A stretch of DNA of 43,061 bases. Source: an uncultured Clostridia bacterium. GTDB lineage: Bacteria > Bacillota > Clostridia > Christensenellales > Borkfalkiaceae. Where the stretch lies: positions 1-43,061 of the forward strand of contig CANQUN010000011.1 of NCBI GenBank assembly GCA_947627065.1, given 5' to 3'. The notes under the pieces were generated by a model. That model did not search any database. It saw only the letters and a program-made list of their open reading frames with translations, and was not told where the DNA came from. Each line of letters begins with the position of its first letter. Within the stretch, counting starts at the first letter, position 1. This document shows, in pieces, positions 7,947 through 16,838 of the stretch. The position numbers were made by a program, and so were the translations under genes.

Positions 7947-8594
7947 ATGAAATCCGTTTTAGTAATAGGCATGGGCCGTCTCGGCCGCAGACTTGCGGAA
8001 AAACTTCAGGACCTCAACAACGACGTCATGATAGTCGACACCGACCAGAAGATAATAAACGAACTTGCCCCCAAGTTCACCGACGCTTATATCGGAGACT
8101 GCACCAACGTAAACGTCCTCAAAAACTTCGGCATCGAGCACTTTGACATCTGCTTTGTAACCATCGGGGACAACTTTCAGTCCTCTCTCGAAATAACGTC
8201 TCTTTTGAAGGAACTCGGCGGCAAATACATCGTGTCCAAAGCGAGCAGCGACATTCAGGCAAAATTCCTTTTGCGCAACGGGGCGGACGAGGTCGTCTAT
8301 CCCGAACGCGACATTGCGGACAAACTTGCCATAAAACACAACGCCGCAAACATCTTTGATTTTATCGAAATTTCAAAGGAATACGCCATTTTCGAGATAC
8401 CCGTCCCCTCCACCTGGATAGGCAGTTCCATACAATCCCTCGATGTCAGGAAAAAACACAACATAAACATTCTTGCCATCAAAAACGAAAATCAAGTGAA
8501 GATTCCCGCAGGCGAATACGTGTTCCTCGAAAAGGACCACATCATCGTCCTCGGCAAGCAGAACGACGTCGTCCGCTTGAACAACAGAAAATAA
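7947..8594 (+). CDS. ktrA: Potassium uptake regulatory subunit KtrA (RCK protein)
   Basis: Cytoplasmic gating ring subunit of the Ktr system, 215 residues, typical of KtrA. The N-terminal RCK_N Rossmann fold carries the nucleotide motif GMGRLG (residues 8-13) and the acidic residue ending strand two (IVDTD), which binds ATP/ADP or NAD(H). A C-terminal RCK_C domain (from about residue 138) follows; in Firmicutes this domain often binds cyclic di-AMP, which shuts uptake. A good binding site (AAGGAG) precedes the ATG. The stop region (NNRK-stop) is imperfectly repeated 58 bp downstream. Confidence 0.92.
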   Translation: MKSVLVIGMGRLGRRLAEKLQDLNNDVMIVDTDQKIINELAPKFTDAYIGDCTNVNVLKNFGIEHFDICFVTIGDNFQSSLEITSLLKELGGKYIVSKASSDIQAKFLLRNGADEVVYPERDIADKLAIKHNAANIFDFIEISKEYAIFEIPVPSTWIGSSIQSLDVRKKHNINILAIKNENQVKIPAGEYVFLEKDHIIVLGKQNDVVRLNNRK

Positions 8595-8625
8595 CGCAGC
8601 ACCTCCCCTCCGCTTGCCAAAATGC

Positions 8626-8690
8626 GGGGCGGTCGATGACGATAGAAAATAAAAAAGGATCTTACCATTGCGGCAAGGTCCTTTGATTTT
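8626..8690 (+). terminator. Displaced ktrA stop region plus hairpin terminator
   Basis: Bases 8635-8652 read GAC GAT AGA AAA TAA, echoing the ktrA end AAC AAC AGA AAA TAA at 8580-8594. The hairpin 8654-8684 follows (13-bp arms with two G-U pairs, then GATTTT), a likely terminator. A short duplicated CTTTGATTTTA stretch lies at 8681-8720. Confidence 0.6.
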
Positions 8691-8762
8691 ACCGAATAAA
8701 ATTGTTACTCCTTTGATTTTAGGTAAAATTGTACCCTTGGTTTTTGCTGTGTGGGTTTTGCT

Positions 8763-9515
8763 TTATGCTTGGCGGGAAAGGGCGCGCCATTTTTCGATGA
8801 CATACGGCCTGTCGAATATGAAATAACCCGCCATGAGCACGACGATGACAAGCGCAACGTAGCCCAACGCCTGCCCGCTCCTTCGCATGATCACGGCGTT
8901 AGCGAGCACGGCGGCAAGCCAGAATGCCGTAAACGCGTACTCCCACGCGTTCCTCTTCCTGCCAAATTCCACCCATTTCGATTGTTTTATGTAAATGAGC
9001 AGCAAGGAAACGACGCAGACGGCGAGCGACACGGAGATTCTGAGAATGAGATTTTCCCCAAACGCAAACGAGACCGTGCCAAGCCCGACGACGCATATCA
9101 TGTTTGCAAACAGGTTGAATTTGTTTATCTCAAAAAAGACGGGGTCGGAAAGCCGTTTCCTGTCAACGATTTCGGTGGGCACGGCGTTTCTGTATTTTAC
9201 GAGCAGAAACACACACAGACCGACGGATAACGCACAGGTGCACACTTGCACGGCTATGCCGTCAACGTGCAGATTGACGACCGCAAGCGAATGCAACGCC
9301 GCTGCCGACGGATAGACGACGCAGCGTGATCTTACCGTATCGGCAAAATAACAGGCGAAAACCGCGCAGGCCGACAAGATTACCGACGCCCAGAATCCGA
9401 AGTCGAAATCGCCTATTTCAACAATTTTGAATATGCCGTTTGCAAAGAGGAGCAGCCCCGCAAGCACGAAGGCGCTCCACACACAAACGTCTCTCTTTTT
9501 GGACGATTTAATCAC
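8763..9515 (-). CDS. Polytopic membrane protein of unknown function
   Basis: I do not recognise the family. The 250-residue product has about seven or eight hydrophobic helices (near residues 12-30, 38-58, 68-105, 135-160, 162-175, 190-212 and 216-232). Short charged links include KYRNAVPTEIVDRKRLSDP after the fourth helix. No catalytic or transport motif is visible. It starts with GTG at 9515 without a clear binding site, 19 bp after a 50-residue membrane peptide gene, so the two may be co-translated. The stop is followed on the minus strand by imperfect 14-bp repeats (AGCAAAACCCACAC / AGCAAAAACCAAGG). Confidence 0.7.
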   Translation of the reverse strand: MIKSSKKRDVCVWSAFVLAGLLLFANGIFKIVEIGDFDFGFWASVILSACAVFACYFADTVRSRCVVYPSAAALHSLAVVNLHVDGIAVQVCTCALSVGLCVFLLVKYRNAVPTEIVDRKRLSDPVFFEINKFNLFANMICVVGLGTVSFAFGENLILRISVSLAVCVVSLLLIYIKQSKWVEFGRKRNAWEYAFTAFWLAAVLANAVIMRRSGQALGYVALVIVVLMAGYFIFDRPYVIEKWRALSRQA

Positions 9516-9534
9516 GGCAAAAGATTTCAGGCAG

Positions 9535-9687
9535 TCATTTACTGCGGTAGAACAGGTTGGTTATCAACGCAAAAACCATGGGAATGACCGCGTATCCCGC
9601 GTTCAGGTCGCAACAGATCACGAGTACGGCGCCCACGAGAGTTAAAACGATAAACAGGATGTTTATTGCAAGAATGGCTTTTTTCAT
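9535..9687 (-). CDS. Small membrane protein, 50 residues
   Basis: Short open frame beginning MKKAILAINILFIVLTLVGA and ending NLFYRSK. Two hydrophobic segments (residues 4-25 and 31-46) are separated by CCDLNAGY, which suggests a hairpin in the membrane. AAAGGAG precedes the ATG at 9687 by ten bases. It lies between the cyclophilin gene and the larger membrane protein, all on the minus strand. Its function is unknown; the codon pattern and spacing make it likely to be real. Confidence 0.65.
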   Translation of the reverse strand: MKKAILAINILFIVLTLVGAVLVICCDLNAGYAVIPMVFALITNLFYRSK

Positions 9688-9729
9688 CTTCCCTTTACTC
9701 CTTTATCCGATGGCCGACGTTCCGGCCGT

Positions 9730-10248
9730 TTACGCTTTTTGGGGTTCGGGATAAGTTTCGCCGAACAGTTCGGCTGTAACGGACTTTATCCTCTGCTCCT
9801 CAAGCGGTTTGTCCCTGAAATCTGTGCGGCAGGCGGCAATTTCGTCCACGACTTCCATCCCCTCCGTTACCTTGCCGAAAGCGGCGTACTGTCCGTCGAG
9901 GTGCGGGCTGTCCTTGTGCATTATGAAGAACTGCGACCCCGCGCTGTCGGGCATCATGGACCTTGCCATCGACAAAACGCCCCTCGTGTGTTTTAGATCG
10001 TTTGCGAACCCGTTGGAGGAAAATTCACCCTTTATGGAATATCCCGGTCCGCCCGTTCCCACTCCCTTGGGGTCTCCGCCCTGAATCATAAAACCGTATA
10101 TCACGCGGTGGAAGATCAGCCCGTCGTAAAATCCCTTGCGGACGAGCGATATAAAGTTGTTTACGGTGTTGGGCGCTTTGTCGGGGTAAAGTTCTGCCTT
10201 GAAAACTTTGCCGTTTTCCATGGTAAAAGTTACTGTTGGATTTTTCAT
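9730..10248 (-). CDS. Peptidyl-prolyl cis-trans isomerase, cyclophilin type
   Basis: Cytoplasmic cyclophilin of 172 residues that catalyses proline isomerisation during protein folding. Family signatures are all present: [15 protein letters not shown] (around residue 46) with the catalytic Arg, GTGGPGY, the SMARS...SAGSQFFI active-site stretch, and [12 protein letters not shown]. No signal peptide is seen. The ATG at 10248 overlaps the stop of the dCMP deaminase gene by four bases (ATGA), so translation is coupled to that gene. A functional link between the two is not evident. Confidence 0.95.
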   Translation of the reverse strand: MKNPTVTFTMENGKVFKAELYPDKAPNTVNNFISLVRKGFYDGLIFHRVIYGFMIQGGDPKGVGTGGPGYSIKGEFSSNGFANDLKHTRGVLSMARSMMPDSAGSQFFIMHKDSPHLDGQYAAFGKVTEGMEVVDEIAACRTDFRDKPLEEQRIKSVTAELFGETYPEPQKA

Positions 10249-10703
10249 AATGTCTCCTCGTTGAAATTGACTACCGCAACGCCCGCTTCTTTGAAGAGTT
10301 CAAGCGAAAATTCGTCGGGATAGCCGTATTTGTAGATTACTTTTGAAATGCCCGAATTTATTATCATTTTAGCGCATATCACGCAGGGCTGGTGAGTACA
10401 GTAAAGCGTGGCGTCCTGCAGACTTATGCCGAGTTTTGCCGCCTGTGCAATGGCGTTTTGCTCGGCGTGCACGGCGTAACAAAGTTCGTGGCGGGTTCCG
10501 CTGGGAATACCGAGTTTATCCCTCAGACACTCTCCCCTTTCCACGCAGTTGGCAACGCCGCTCGGCGCACCGTTGTAACCCGTTGTAAGAATGCGTTTGT
10601 CCTTTACGACAACCGCACCGATATGCCTTCCTTCCCGGTTGCAACTCGACCAGGACGCGACTACTTCGGCCATATCCATGAACCGTTTATCCCATTTATT
10701 CAC
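10245..10703 (-). CDS. comEB: dCMP deaminase (ComEB family)
   Basis: Zinc enzyme of 152 residues converting dCMP to dUMP, feeding dTMP synthesis. The zinc and catalytic residues are visible as HAEQ (His and Glu) and the PCVIC pair in [12 protein letters not shown]. The start is GTG at 10703 because AAGGAGG stands six bases upstream. The longer open frame reaching 10874 runs through the divergent groES promoter and CIRCE and cannot be coding. The name ComEB comes from the Bacillus late competence operon, although the protein is a metabolic enzyme. Confidence 0.93.
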   Translation of the reverse strand: MNKWDKRFMDMAEVVASWSSCNREGRHIGAVVVKDKRILTTGYNGAPSGVANCVERGECLRDKLGIPSGTRHELCYAVHAEQNAIAQAAKLGISLQDATLYCTHQPCVICAKMIINSGISKVIYKYGYPDEFSLELFKEAGVAVVNFNEETL

Positions 10704-10831
10704 AGCAATCCTCCTTATGTTTACATTATACAACAACCGCGCTTTTTTTGCAAGCGTTCCGCACGTCCGCGCGCCACATCGGAAAAAAGGAAGGTTTCGC
10801 CAAAAAAATATAAAAACAAACAAAAAAATAA

Positions 10832-10859
10832 TTGACAAATTTTTTTTATAGTCTATAAT
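10832..10859 (+). promoter_or_regulatory. SigA promoter of groESL
   Basis: TTGACA (10832-10837), 16-bp spacer, TATAAT (10854-10859). The transcription start would fall at the CIRCE operator immediately downstream. Confidence 0.85.
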
Positions 10860-10867
10860 ATAATATG

Positions 10868-10894
10868 TTAGCACTCAAAAAGGCAGAGTGCCAA
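10868..10894 (+). promoter_or_regulatory. CIRCE operator (HrcA binding site) of groESL
   Basis: TTAGCACTC (10868-10876), nine bases, GAGTGCCAA (10886-10894): one mismatch from the classical CIRCE inverted repeat. HrcA, encoded at 30607-31632, is the expected repressor. Confidence 0.95.
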
Positions 10895-10924
10895 AAATCA
10901 AAAAGTCAGGAGGCTCAGACAAAT

Positions 10925-11209
10925 ATGAAAATCAAACCCTTGTTCGACAAAGTAGTAGTTGAAGCAAGCGACAAAGAAGAGACCACCAAGAGCGGCTTCT
11001 TTCTCCCCTCTTCCGCACAGGAAAAACAGCAGACGGCTGTCGTCGTTGCGGTGGGACCCGGCGGTGTTATCGACGGCAAGGAAGTAACCATGCAGGTTAA
11101 GGTCGGAGACGTCGTGCTCTATTCCAAATATTCCGGCAGCGATTTCAAGGTTGACGGCAAGGAATTTACGATTATAAAGCAGAGCGACATACTCGCTATC
11201 GTTGAATAA
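10925..11209 (+). CDS. groES: Co-chaperonin GroES
   Basis: Heptameric lid of the GroEL folding chamber, 94 residues, the normal length. The start is MKIKPLFDKVVVE at 10925 with AGGAGG 11 bases upstream; the ATG at 10865 in the same frame precedes the CIRCE and is not used. The mobile loop (EETTKSGFFLP, around residues 18-28), which contacts GroEL, and the dome loop (PGGVIDGKEV) are recognisable. It is first in the CIRCE-controlled operon, 19 bp before groEL. Confidence 0.97.
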   Translation: MKIKPLFDKVVVEASDKEETTKSGFFLPSSAQEKQQTAVVVAVGPGGVIDGKEVTMQVKVGDVVLYSKYSGSDFKVDGKEFTIIKQSDILAIVE

Positions 11210-11213
11210 ATAA

Positions 11214-12854
<1,641 letters not shown>

Positions 12855-12895
12855 TAAAACAAATCGCTTTATCATCACGTAAGTCACGTTACGGA

Positions 12896-12943
12896 CTGGT
12901 TGAAAACGGCATTATCGACCCGACCAACGAATTGCTCGCTTAA
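12896..12943 (+). pseudogene. Fragment resembling an internal piece of groEL
   Basis: Reads [15 protein letters not shown]-stop. The first ten codons match groEL at 12687-12718 ([11 protein letters not shown]) with only a few base changes. It lies 42 bp after the groEL stop and is too short to function. It is either a relic of a second chaperonin gene or a duplicated piece. Confidence 0.7.
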
Positions 12944-13047
12944 TACACACCGACGATTTTATCCCCCGCTGTTTTTGAATCGGGAGAGTCGGCAGCCGAT
13001 GGCAAATTATCCGCGGTTTTACGGGATAGCGTTTGACAACTGAATGA

Positions 13048-13088
13048 GCGGCTTGTTTGCGTGCACAACACGCAAGCAAGCCGCTTTT
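13048..13088 (+). terminator. Strong hairpin with T tail, likely groESL terminator
   Basis: 16-bp arms (13048-13063 and 13069-13084, one G-U pair) with a five-base loop, followed by TTTT. It is nearly the same hairpin as 13717-13751; both arms share CGGCTTGTTTGC. Confidence 0.75.
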
Positions 13089-13109
13089 GCTTTGCAAAAT
13101 GAGACTTGG

Positions 13110-13410
13110 AAACAGACCTTTTACCTTGTGTAGAACGTCTTGTCGAAACCTTTTTTAACTTGAAACCAAATATACCCCGTATTTACTTGTTGAATTGGCT
13201 TGCAAACAAGGAGTTACTGCTTTGTGAACCGAGCCTTACGAAAAAGACGCGGTCTAATGGAACTTCGGCGCGCAAATACCCCTTTCCTTTGAGAATACCG
13301 CAGCACGAATATCTGCGGTTTTTAGTACGCTTAAAAATAGTCCTTTTACCTTGTGAAGAACGCCTTACAAAAGGCTTTTTTACTGAGAGCAAATATGCCC
13401 TTATGCTTGC
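13110..13410 (-). repeat. Three degenerate copies of a stop-containing repeat, no parent gene visible
   Basis: On the minus strand three copies, about 96 and 129 bp apart, read KKAFCKAFFTR-stop (copy near 13338-13384), RLFRKARFTKQ-stop (near 13214-13250) and KKGFDKTFYTR-stop (near 13116-13160). Each is followed by similar non-coding sequence. No intact gene in the window ends this way. The rest of 12944-13800 has no credible gene. Confidence 0.6.
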
Positions 13411-13537
13411 TTTGCAACACCTCCCCTTACTTTTTTAAGAAACAATATCAATCTTTTTGCTTTTCTGCACACCTGCACACTTTTGCCTATGTGAATTTTG
13501 GTATATTTCAAAGTTGTCATTTTTGGATTTACTCATT

Positions 13538-13675
13538 TTAATAATATTTTACTCATGAGTATTATTATAACTAAAAAGAGTAAAGGACAAATTTTGACCG
13601 ATGAGTTAGCGAAATAAAAAAAGCGGAACCATTGAGAAAACGAGAAATTGCTCGTAATCAACTCAATTTTTCCGC
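13538..13675. other. AT-rich palindrome, tiny open frame and bulged hairpin
   Basis: ACTCATGAGT (13551-13560) is a perfect palindrome in an AT-rich imperfect inverted repeat. From its ATG (13555) a 20-codon frame runs to 13617 (MSIIITKKS...ELAK). Directly after it lies a long hairpin (13623-13675) pairing GCGGAA..ATTGAG with CTCAAT..TTCCGC around an inner GAG/CTC stem. It could be an operator with a truncated regulator gene, or structured RNA. I cannot assign a function. Confidence 0.35.
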
Positions 13676-13716
13676 GATAAACTCAAATCATTGCGTGGTT
13701 TTAACCATAAAGAAAA

Positions 13717-13751
13717 CGGCTTGTTTGCATGGAAACCATACAAACAAGCCG
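13717..13751. repeat. Hairpin, second copy of the 13048 hairpin family
   Basis: 16-bp arms with one mismatch around an AAA loop; arms share CGGCTTGTTTGC with the hairpin at 13048-13084. No long T tail on the plus strand (CTGCATTTT follows). Confidence 0.7.
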
Positions 13752-13808
13752 CTGCATTTTAATTATCCGACGCTGCCCTTAAATTAAAGGCCTTGCGCGC
13801 CAAAAGAA

Positions 13809-14169
13809 TTTTGATATACTCTTTGGCTCCAAAGATTTTTGGCCGAGGTGCTCTTGAGATTATTTAGAGATACCCGAAGCAGTTCAAGAGTAATCTTTGA
13901 GAAATAATTTACTTCAATCGTGGCGCCGTTTGAGATGTTCTGAAAGATCAAAAAGCAATCTTCGAGAAATAACTCACTTTAATCGACGCGCTCTTTGAGG
14001 TGTTCGCAAAGTCGTAAACAATCTTTGCGGGACAACCCATTTATTTGATGTTCTCTCGAAATGTTCAGAAGAACTCAAAACGCAGTCTTTGATAGACAAC
14101 TCGCTTTAATCAAGGTTCTCTTTGATAAGTTAAAAAGGATTCAAAGAGCATTCCTTGATAGTTCCTTCA
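13809..14169 (-). repeat. Tandem array of 63-65 bp units copied from the 3' end of the P-loop gene
   Basis: Units begin at 14105, 14041, 13978 and 13913 (64, 63 and 65 bp apart); a longer fifth unit starts near 13837 and a partial sixth near 13809. Each minus-strand unit repeats the end of the adjacent gene (PEYLKEYLD-stop): LIKENLD-stop, EHFERTSNK, EHLKERVD-stop, EHLKRRHD-stop. A related 40-bp trailer follows each. Degeneration increases with distance from the gene. Confidence 0.85.
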
Positions 14170-14171
14170 TT

Positions 14172-14576
14172 TTAATCGAGGTATTCTTTGAGATATTCGG
14201 GAAGGCTTGCTTCGTCCGAACTTATGGTGAACACAAAGTTGATGTCCTCAAGTTTGGCGACGGCGCGGAACAATCCCTCAAGGTTGCAAAGTTCGGTTTG
14301 GGTTATTCTGGCAACACCGTCGATAAAGACGTATTCGGTATCGAAATTTGCGGCCGCTATTCCGTAAATAAATCCTTTGAACGCTTCGGCCGAGGTTATA
14401 TTGTATTCATCGGTGTAGATACATTTGATGTCGAAGTTTATACCTACCGAATGATCGTCTCTGGATTTGGAAACGAGGATGACGTTGCCTTTGGCTTCGA
14501 GAGCGGCGGCGTTTGCCGCTTCCATGATCTTTTTGGTCTTTCCCGAGCCTTTGGGGCCGCAAATGAGTTTAAGCAT
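14172..14576 (-). CDS. Small P-loop NTP-binding protein of unknown function
   Basis: Cytoplasmic protein of 134 residues with a Walker A motif GPKGSGKT at residues 7-14 and a likely Walker B strand YVFIDGVARI (around 81-90). The fold resembles a minimal RecA or thymidine-kinase-like ATPase, but I see no zinc site or nucleoside-binding lasso, so the role is open. AGGAGG precedes the ATG at 14576 by ten bases, and TATA-rich promoter sequence lies at 14600-14625. Its last codons (LPEYLKEYLD) are the source of a tandem array extending 360 bp downstream. Bases 14577-14861 hold this promoter region and no other supported gene. Confidence 0.75.
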   Translation of the reverse strand: MLKLICGPKGSGKTKKIMEAANAAALEAKGNVILVSKSRDDHSVGINFDIKCIYTDEYNITSAEAFKGFIYGIAAANFDTEYVFIDGVARITQTELCNLEGLFRAVAKLEDINFVFTISSDEASLPEYLKEYLD

Positions 14577-14861
14577 TGAAAATGAACCTCCTTGGTTTTG
14601 TACTTATATTGTATACTATTTCGCAGTTATTTTCAAGAGGTTTGGAGAAGATTTATGCCTTTTTTCGCAAAAATTTCAACTTCGTACTCTCGCCGTCTCT
14701 TCTTCAAGCCGAAATCAGGTAAAGCAGGTAGTGCAAAATGATGAATCGGTTACGGTTGCCTGCAACGATGAAACGGTAACATGCGGCGGTTGATGTGCGA
14801 AAAAAGCAGGATAACTCTATTTCCGAACTATAATTTGCCTCACGTCGTACGCAACAGTTTA

Positions 14862-15254
14862 TCAAACAGGGCGTTGTTTAAGTACGATTGTTTTTCCCTC
14901 GTAAGTTGAAACATGGTCTTTTGTTACGGTGATGTACAATTTTTCGCCTTTTACCTTTGCCTCTCCTTCCCAAATCAAATCGTCGTTCGTTGCAGTACTC
15001 TCGCTATATTTTTCCCTGTCGCAAAGATAAATCTGAAAATCCCGAATAGCATGCCCGACGCACAAGTCGTATTCAATTCCATCCAAAGTCATCCTGCCGA
15101 CCTCTTCGTCTCCGATGAACTCGATAAACGGGTCGTCGCAATACCACATCACATGAAACTCGTGATAAAATTTTGTCCACGGATAAACACATGCTGTCAA
15201 ACTGAAACTTAACAATAAGACAATACAACAAAGGAGCGAATATTTTCTTTTCAT
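14862..15254 (-). CDS. Putative lipoprotein of unknown function
   Basis: 130-residue product from the ATG at 15254. A lipoprotein signal peptide (MKRKYSLLCCIVLLLSFSLTAC) has its lipobox Cys at residue 22. The rest is polar, with DDPFIEFIGDEEVGRMTLDGIEYDL broken by turns, and looks like a small beta-rich domain. No family is recognised. The open frame continues far upstream to 15659, but that part only reads through the repeat array (arginine- and lysine-rich echoes such as FFARKTRLGRLKP and FFAKKVHFGRLKLF), so it is unlikely to be coding. No strong binding site is seen before 15254. Confidence 0.6.
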   Translation of the reverse strand: MKRKYSLLCCIVLLLSFSLTACVYPWTKFYHEFHVMWYCDDPFIEFIGDEEVGRMTLDGIEYDLCVGHAIRDFQIYLCDREKYSESTATNDDLIWEGEAKVKGEKLYITVTKDHVSTYEGKTIVLKQRPV

Positions 15255-15259
15255 TATAT

Positions 15260-15674
15260 TAAGCCTGAAGTTGCTTTTTTCGGTTGAGGCGGATTGTCGT
15301 CTGAGACGAGAATTTAAGGCGGGTGTTGGGAATAGTTTTAATCGACCGAAGTGGACTTTTTTCGCGAAAAAGGCTGCTTTTCGTGGGCCGAAGTAGGTTT
15401 TGCTTGAGGCTGCCTTTAGTCCTCGATGGAAGTTTGGGTGGTTGTGGCAGGTTTTCGCCTGAAGTTGGTTTAGTCGGACAAGGCGGGTGGTCAGCTGAGG
15501 CGAGTTCTGAACGGCTACGGCAGGTTTTTTCTTGATGCGAGTTCTGATCGGCTGGAACGGGTTTTCAGTCGGCCGAAACAGGTTGTCGCTTGAAGTTGGT
15601 TTTAGCCGACCGAGGCGTGTTTTTCTCGCGAAAAAGGCGGTTTTAGTTGCCTGTGGCAAGTTTATGAGACGGGT
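15260..15674 (-). repeat. Degenerate ~34-bp tandem array downstream of prfA
   Basis: On the minus strand about eight units share a core like CTTCGGTCGATTAAAAC. Variants include CTCGGTCGGCTAAAAC, TTCGGCCGACTGAAAAC and CTTGTCCGACTAAAC, separated by related fillers such as CAACTTCAAGCGA. The core resembles the prfA end TCGTCCGATTAAAAC, so the array may derive from it. Confidence 0.65.
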
Positions 15675-15731
15675 TTAATCGGACGAGGCGGAGAGTTTGG
15701 CCTCTCTATCGGCGATGGCGAGCGCTTCGCC
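15675..15731 (-). repeat. Displaced copy of the prfA 3' end
   Basis: 57 bases match the prfA end (15768-15824) with four or fewer differences, 93 bp downstream. The copy reads [17 protein letters not shown]-stop, matching the prfA C-terminal residues, but has no start of its own. Confidence 0.92.
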
Positions 15732-15767
15732 ATTTTACTCATGTCTCCACGAAAAATCCGGCAAGTT

Positions 15768-16838
15768 TTAATCGGACGAGGCGGAGAGTTTGGCTTCTCT
15801 GTCGGCGATGGCGAGCGCCTCGATCATTTCGCCCATGTCGCCCATGAGAAAGTCGGGCAGGTTGTATATGGTTTTGCCGATTCTGTGATCTGTAATTCTG
15901 CCTTGCGGATAGTTGTAAGTTCTTATACGCTCCGACCTGTCGCCCGTGCCTATCTGGCTCTTTCTGTTGTCGGCGTACTCTTTTTCGTATTTTGTGCTGT
16001 AATAGTCGTAAAGACGGCTTTTGAGGACCTTCATGGCCTTTTCACGGTTCTTTATCTGCGAACGTTCGTCCTGACAGGTAACGACGATTCCCGTGGGGAT
16101 GTGCGTGAGTCTTATGCAGGATTCTGTCTTGTTGATGTGCTGTCCGCCCGCGCCGCTGCTGCGCAGCGTGTCTACGCGCAGGTCCTTTTCGTCAATGGAA
16201 ACCTCGATATCCTCAACTTCGGGGAGGACGGCGACGGTAACAGTGGACGTGTGAACCCTGCCCTGCGATTCCGTTTCTGGCACGCGCTGCACGCGGTGAA
16301 CGCCGCTTTCATACTTGAGTTTGGAATACACGCCGCGGCCGCTAACGGAAAACACAACTTCCTTGACGCCGCCTATCTCGGTGAAATTTCCGTCGATTTC
16401 CTCGGTTTTCCACCTGTTGCGTTCGGCGTATTTGAGGTACATTCTGTAAAGTTCCGATGCAAAGAGCGCGGCTTCCTCCCCTCCTGCGCCCGCCCTTATT
16501 TCCATGATGACGTTCTTTTCATCCTTGGGGTCTTTGGGAAGGAGCAGAATCTTGAGTTCCTCGCGTATCTTCTCCAGCTTCTCTTTGCACGAATAGATCT
16601 CTTCTTCGAGCATATCGCGCATTTCTTTGTCCTTTTCGCTTTCGTAAAGGACTTTTGCCGCCTCTCTGTCGGAGTCTATCTTTTTGTATTCAAGGTACTT
16701 TTCAACCGTTTCTTCCATTTCCGACATCTCTTTGGTGCAACGCGTCCATTCGGGAATGTTGGCGATGACCGCGGGGTCGGAAACCATGTCCTTAAGTTCG
16801 TTGTACCTTTGAAGTATACCCTCGAGTTTGTCTATCAT
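15768..16838 (-). CDS. prfA: Peptide chain release factor 1
   Basis: RF1 of 356 residues, standard length, releasing peptides at UAA and UAG. The N-terminal helical domain is followed by the PCRF domain and the catalytic GGQ in [12 protein letters not shown], which is methylated on Gln by PrmC. The nearby TCQDERSQ stretch is typical. Its ATG overlaps the stop of the upstream YqhQ-PrmC gene by four bases (ATGA), so the enzyme and its substrate are co-translated. The last 17 codons are duplicated 93 bp downstream, followed by a longer degenerate array. Confidence 0.97.
   Translation of the reverse strand: MIDKLEGILQRYNELKDMVSDPAVIANIPEWTRCTKEMSEMEETVEKYLEYKKIDSDREAAKVLYESEKDKEMRDMLEEEIYSCKEKLEKIREELKILLLPKDPKDEKNVIMEIRAGAGGEEAALFASELYRMYLKYAERNRWKTEEIDGNFTEIGGVKEVVFSVSGRGVYSKLKYESGVHRVQRVPETESQGRVHTSTVTVAVLPEVEDIEVSIDEKDLRVDTLRSSGAGGQHINKTESCIRLTHIPTGIVVTCQDERSQIKNREKAMKVLKSRLYDYYSTKYEKEYADNRKSQIGTGDRSERIRTYNYPQGRITDHRIGKTIYNLPDFLMGDMGEMIEALAIADREAKLSASSD

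Noticed and set aside
10704-10874. Longer dCMP deaminase start
   Set aside because: That extension would cross the divergent groES promoter and CIRCE; GTG at 10703 has an ideal Shine-Dalgarno sequence.
13809-14169. 63-65 bp periodic units could be taken for a CRISPR array
   Set aside because: Whole units decay together; there is no constant short repeat with unique spacers, no cas gene nearby, and the units match the adjacent gene end.
14656-14793. Short Cys-containing peptide frame ending NDESVTVACNDETVTCGG
   Set aside because: No suitable start with a binding site and no maturation gene nearby; the apparent repeat comes from a short DNA duplication.
15255-15659. Arg/Lys-rich N-terminal domain of the lipoprotein
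   Set aside because: It only translates the degenerate prfA-side array, and a clean lipoprotein signal peptide begins at 15254.
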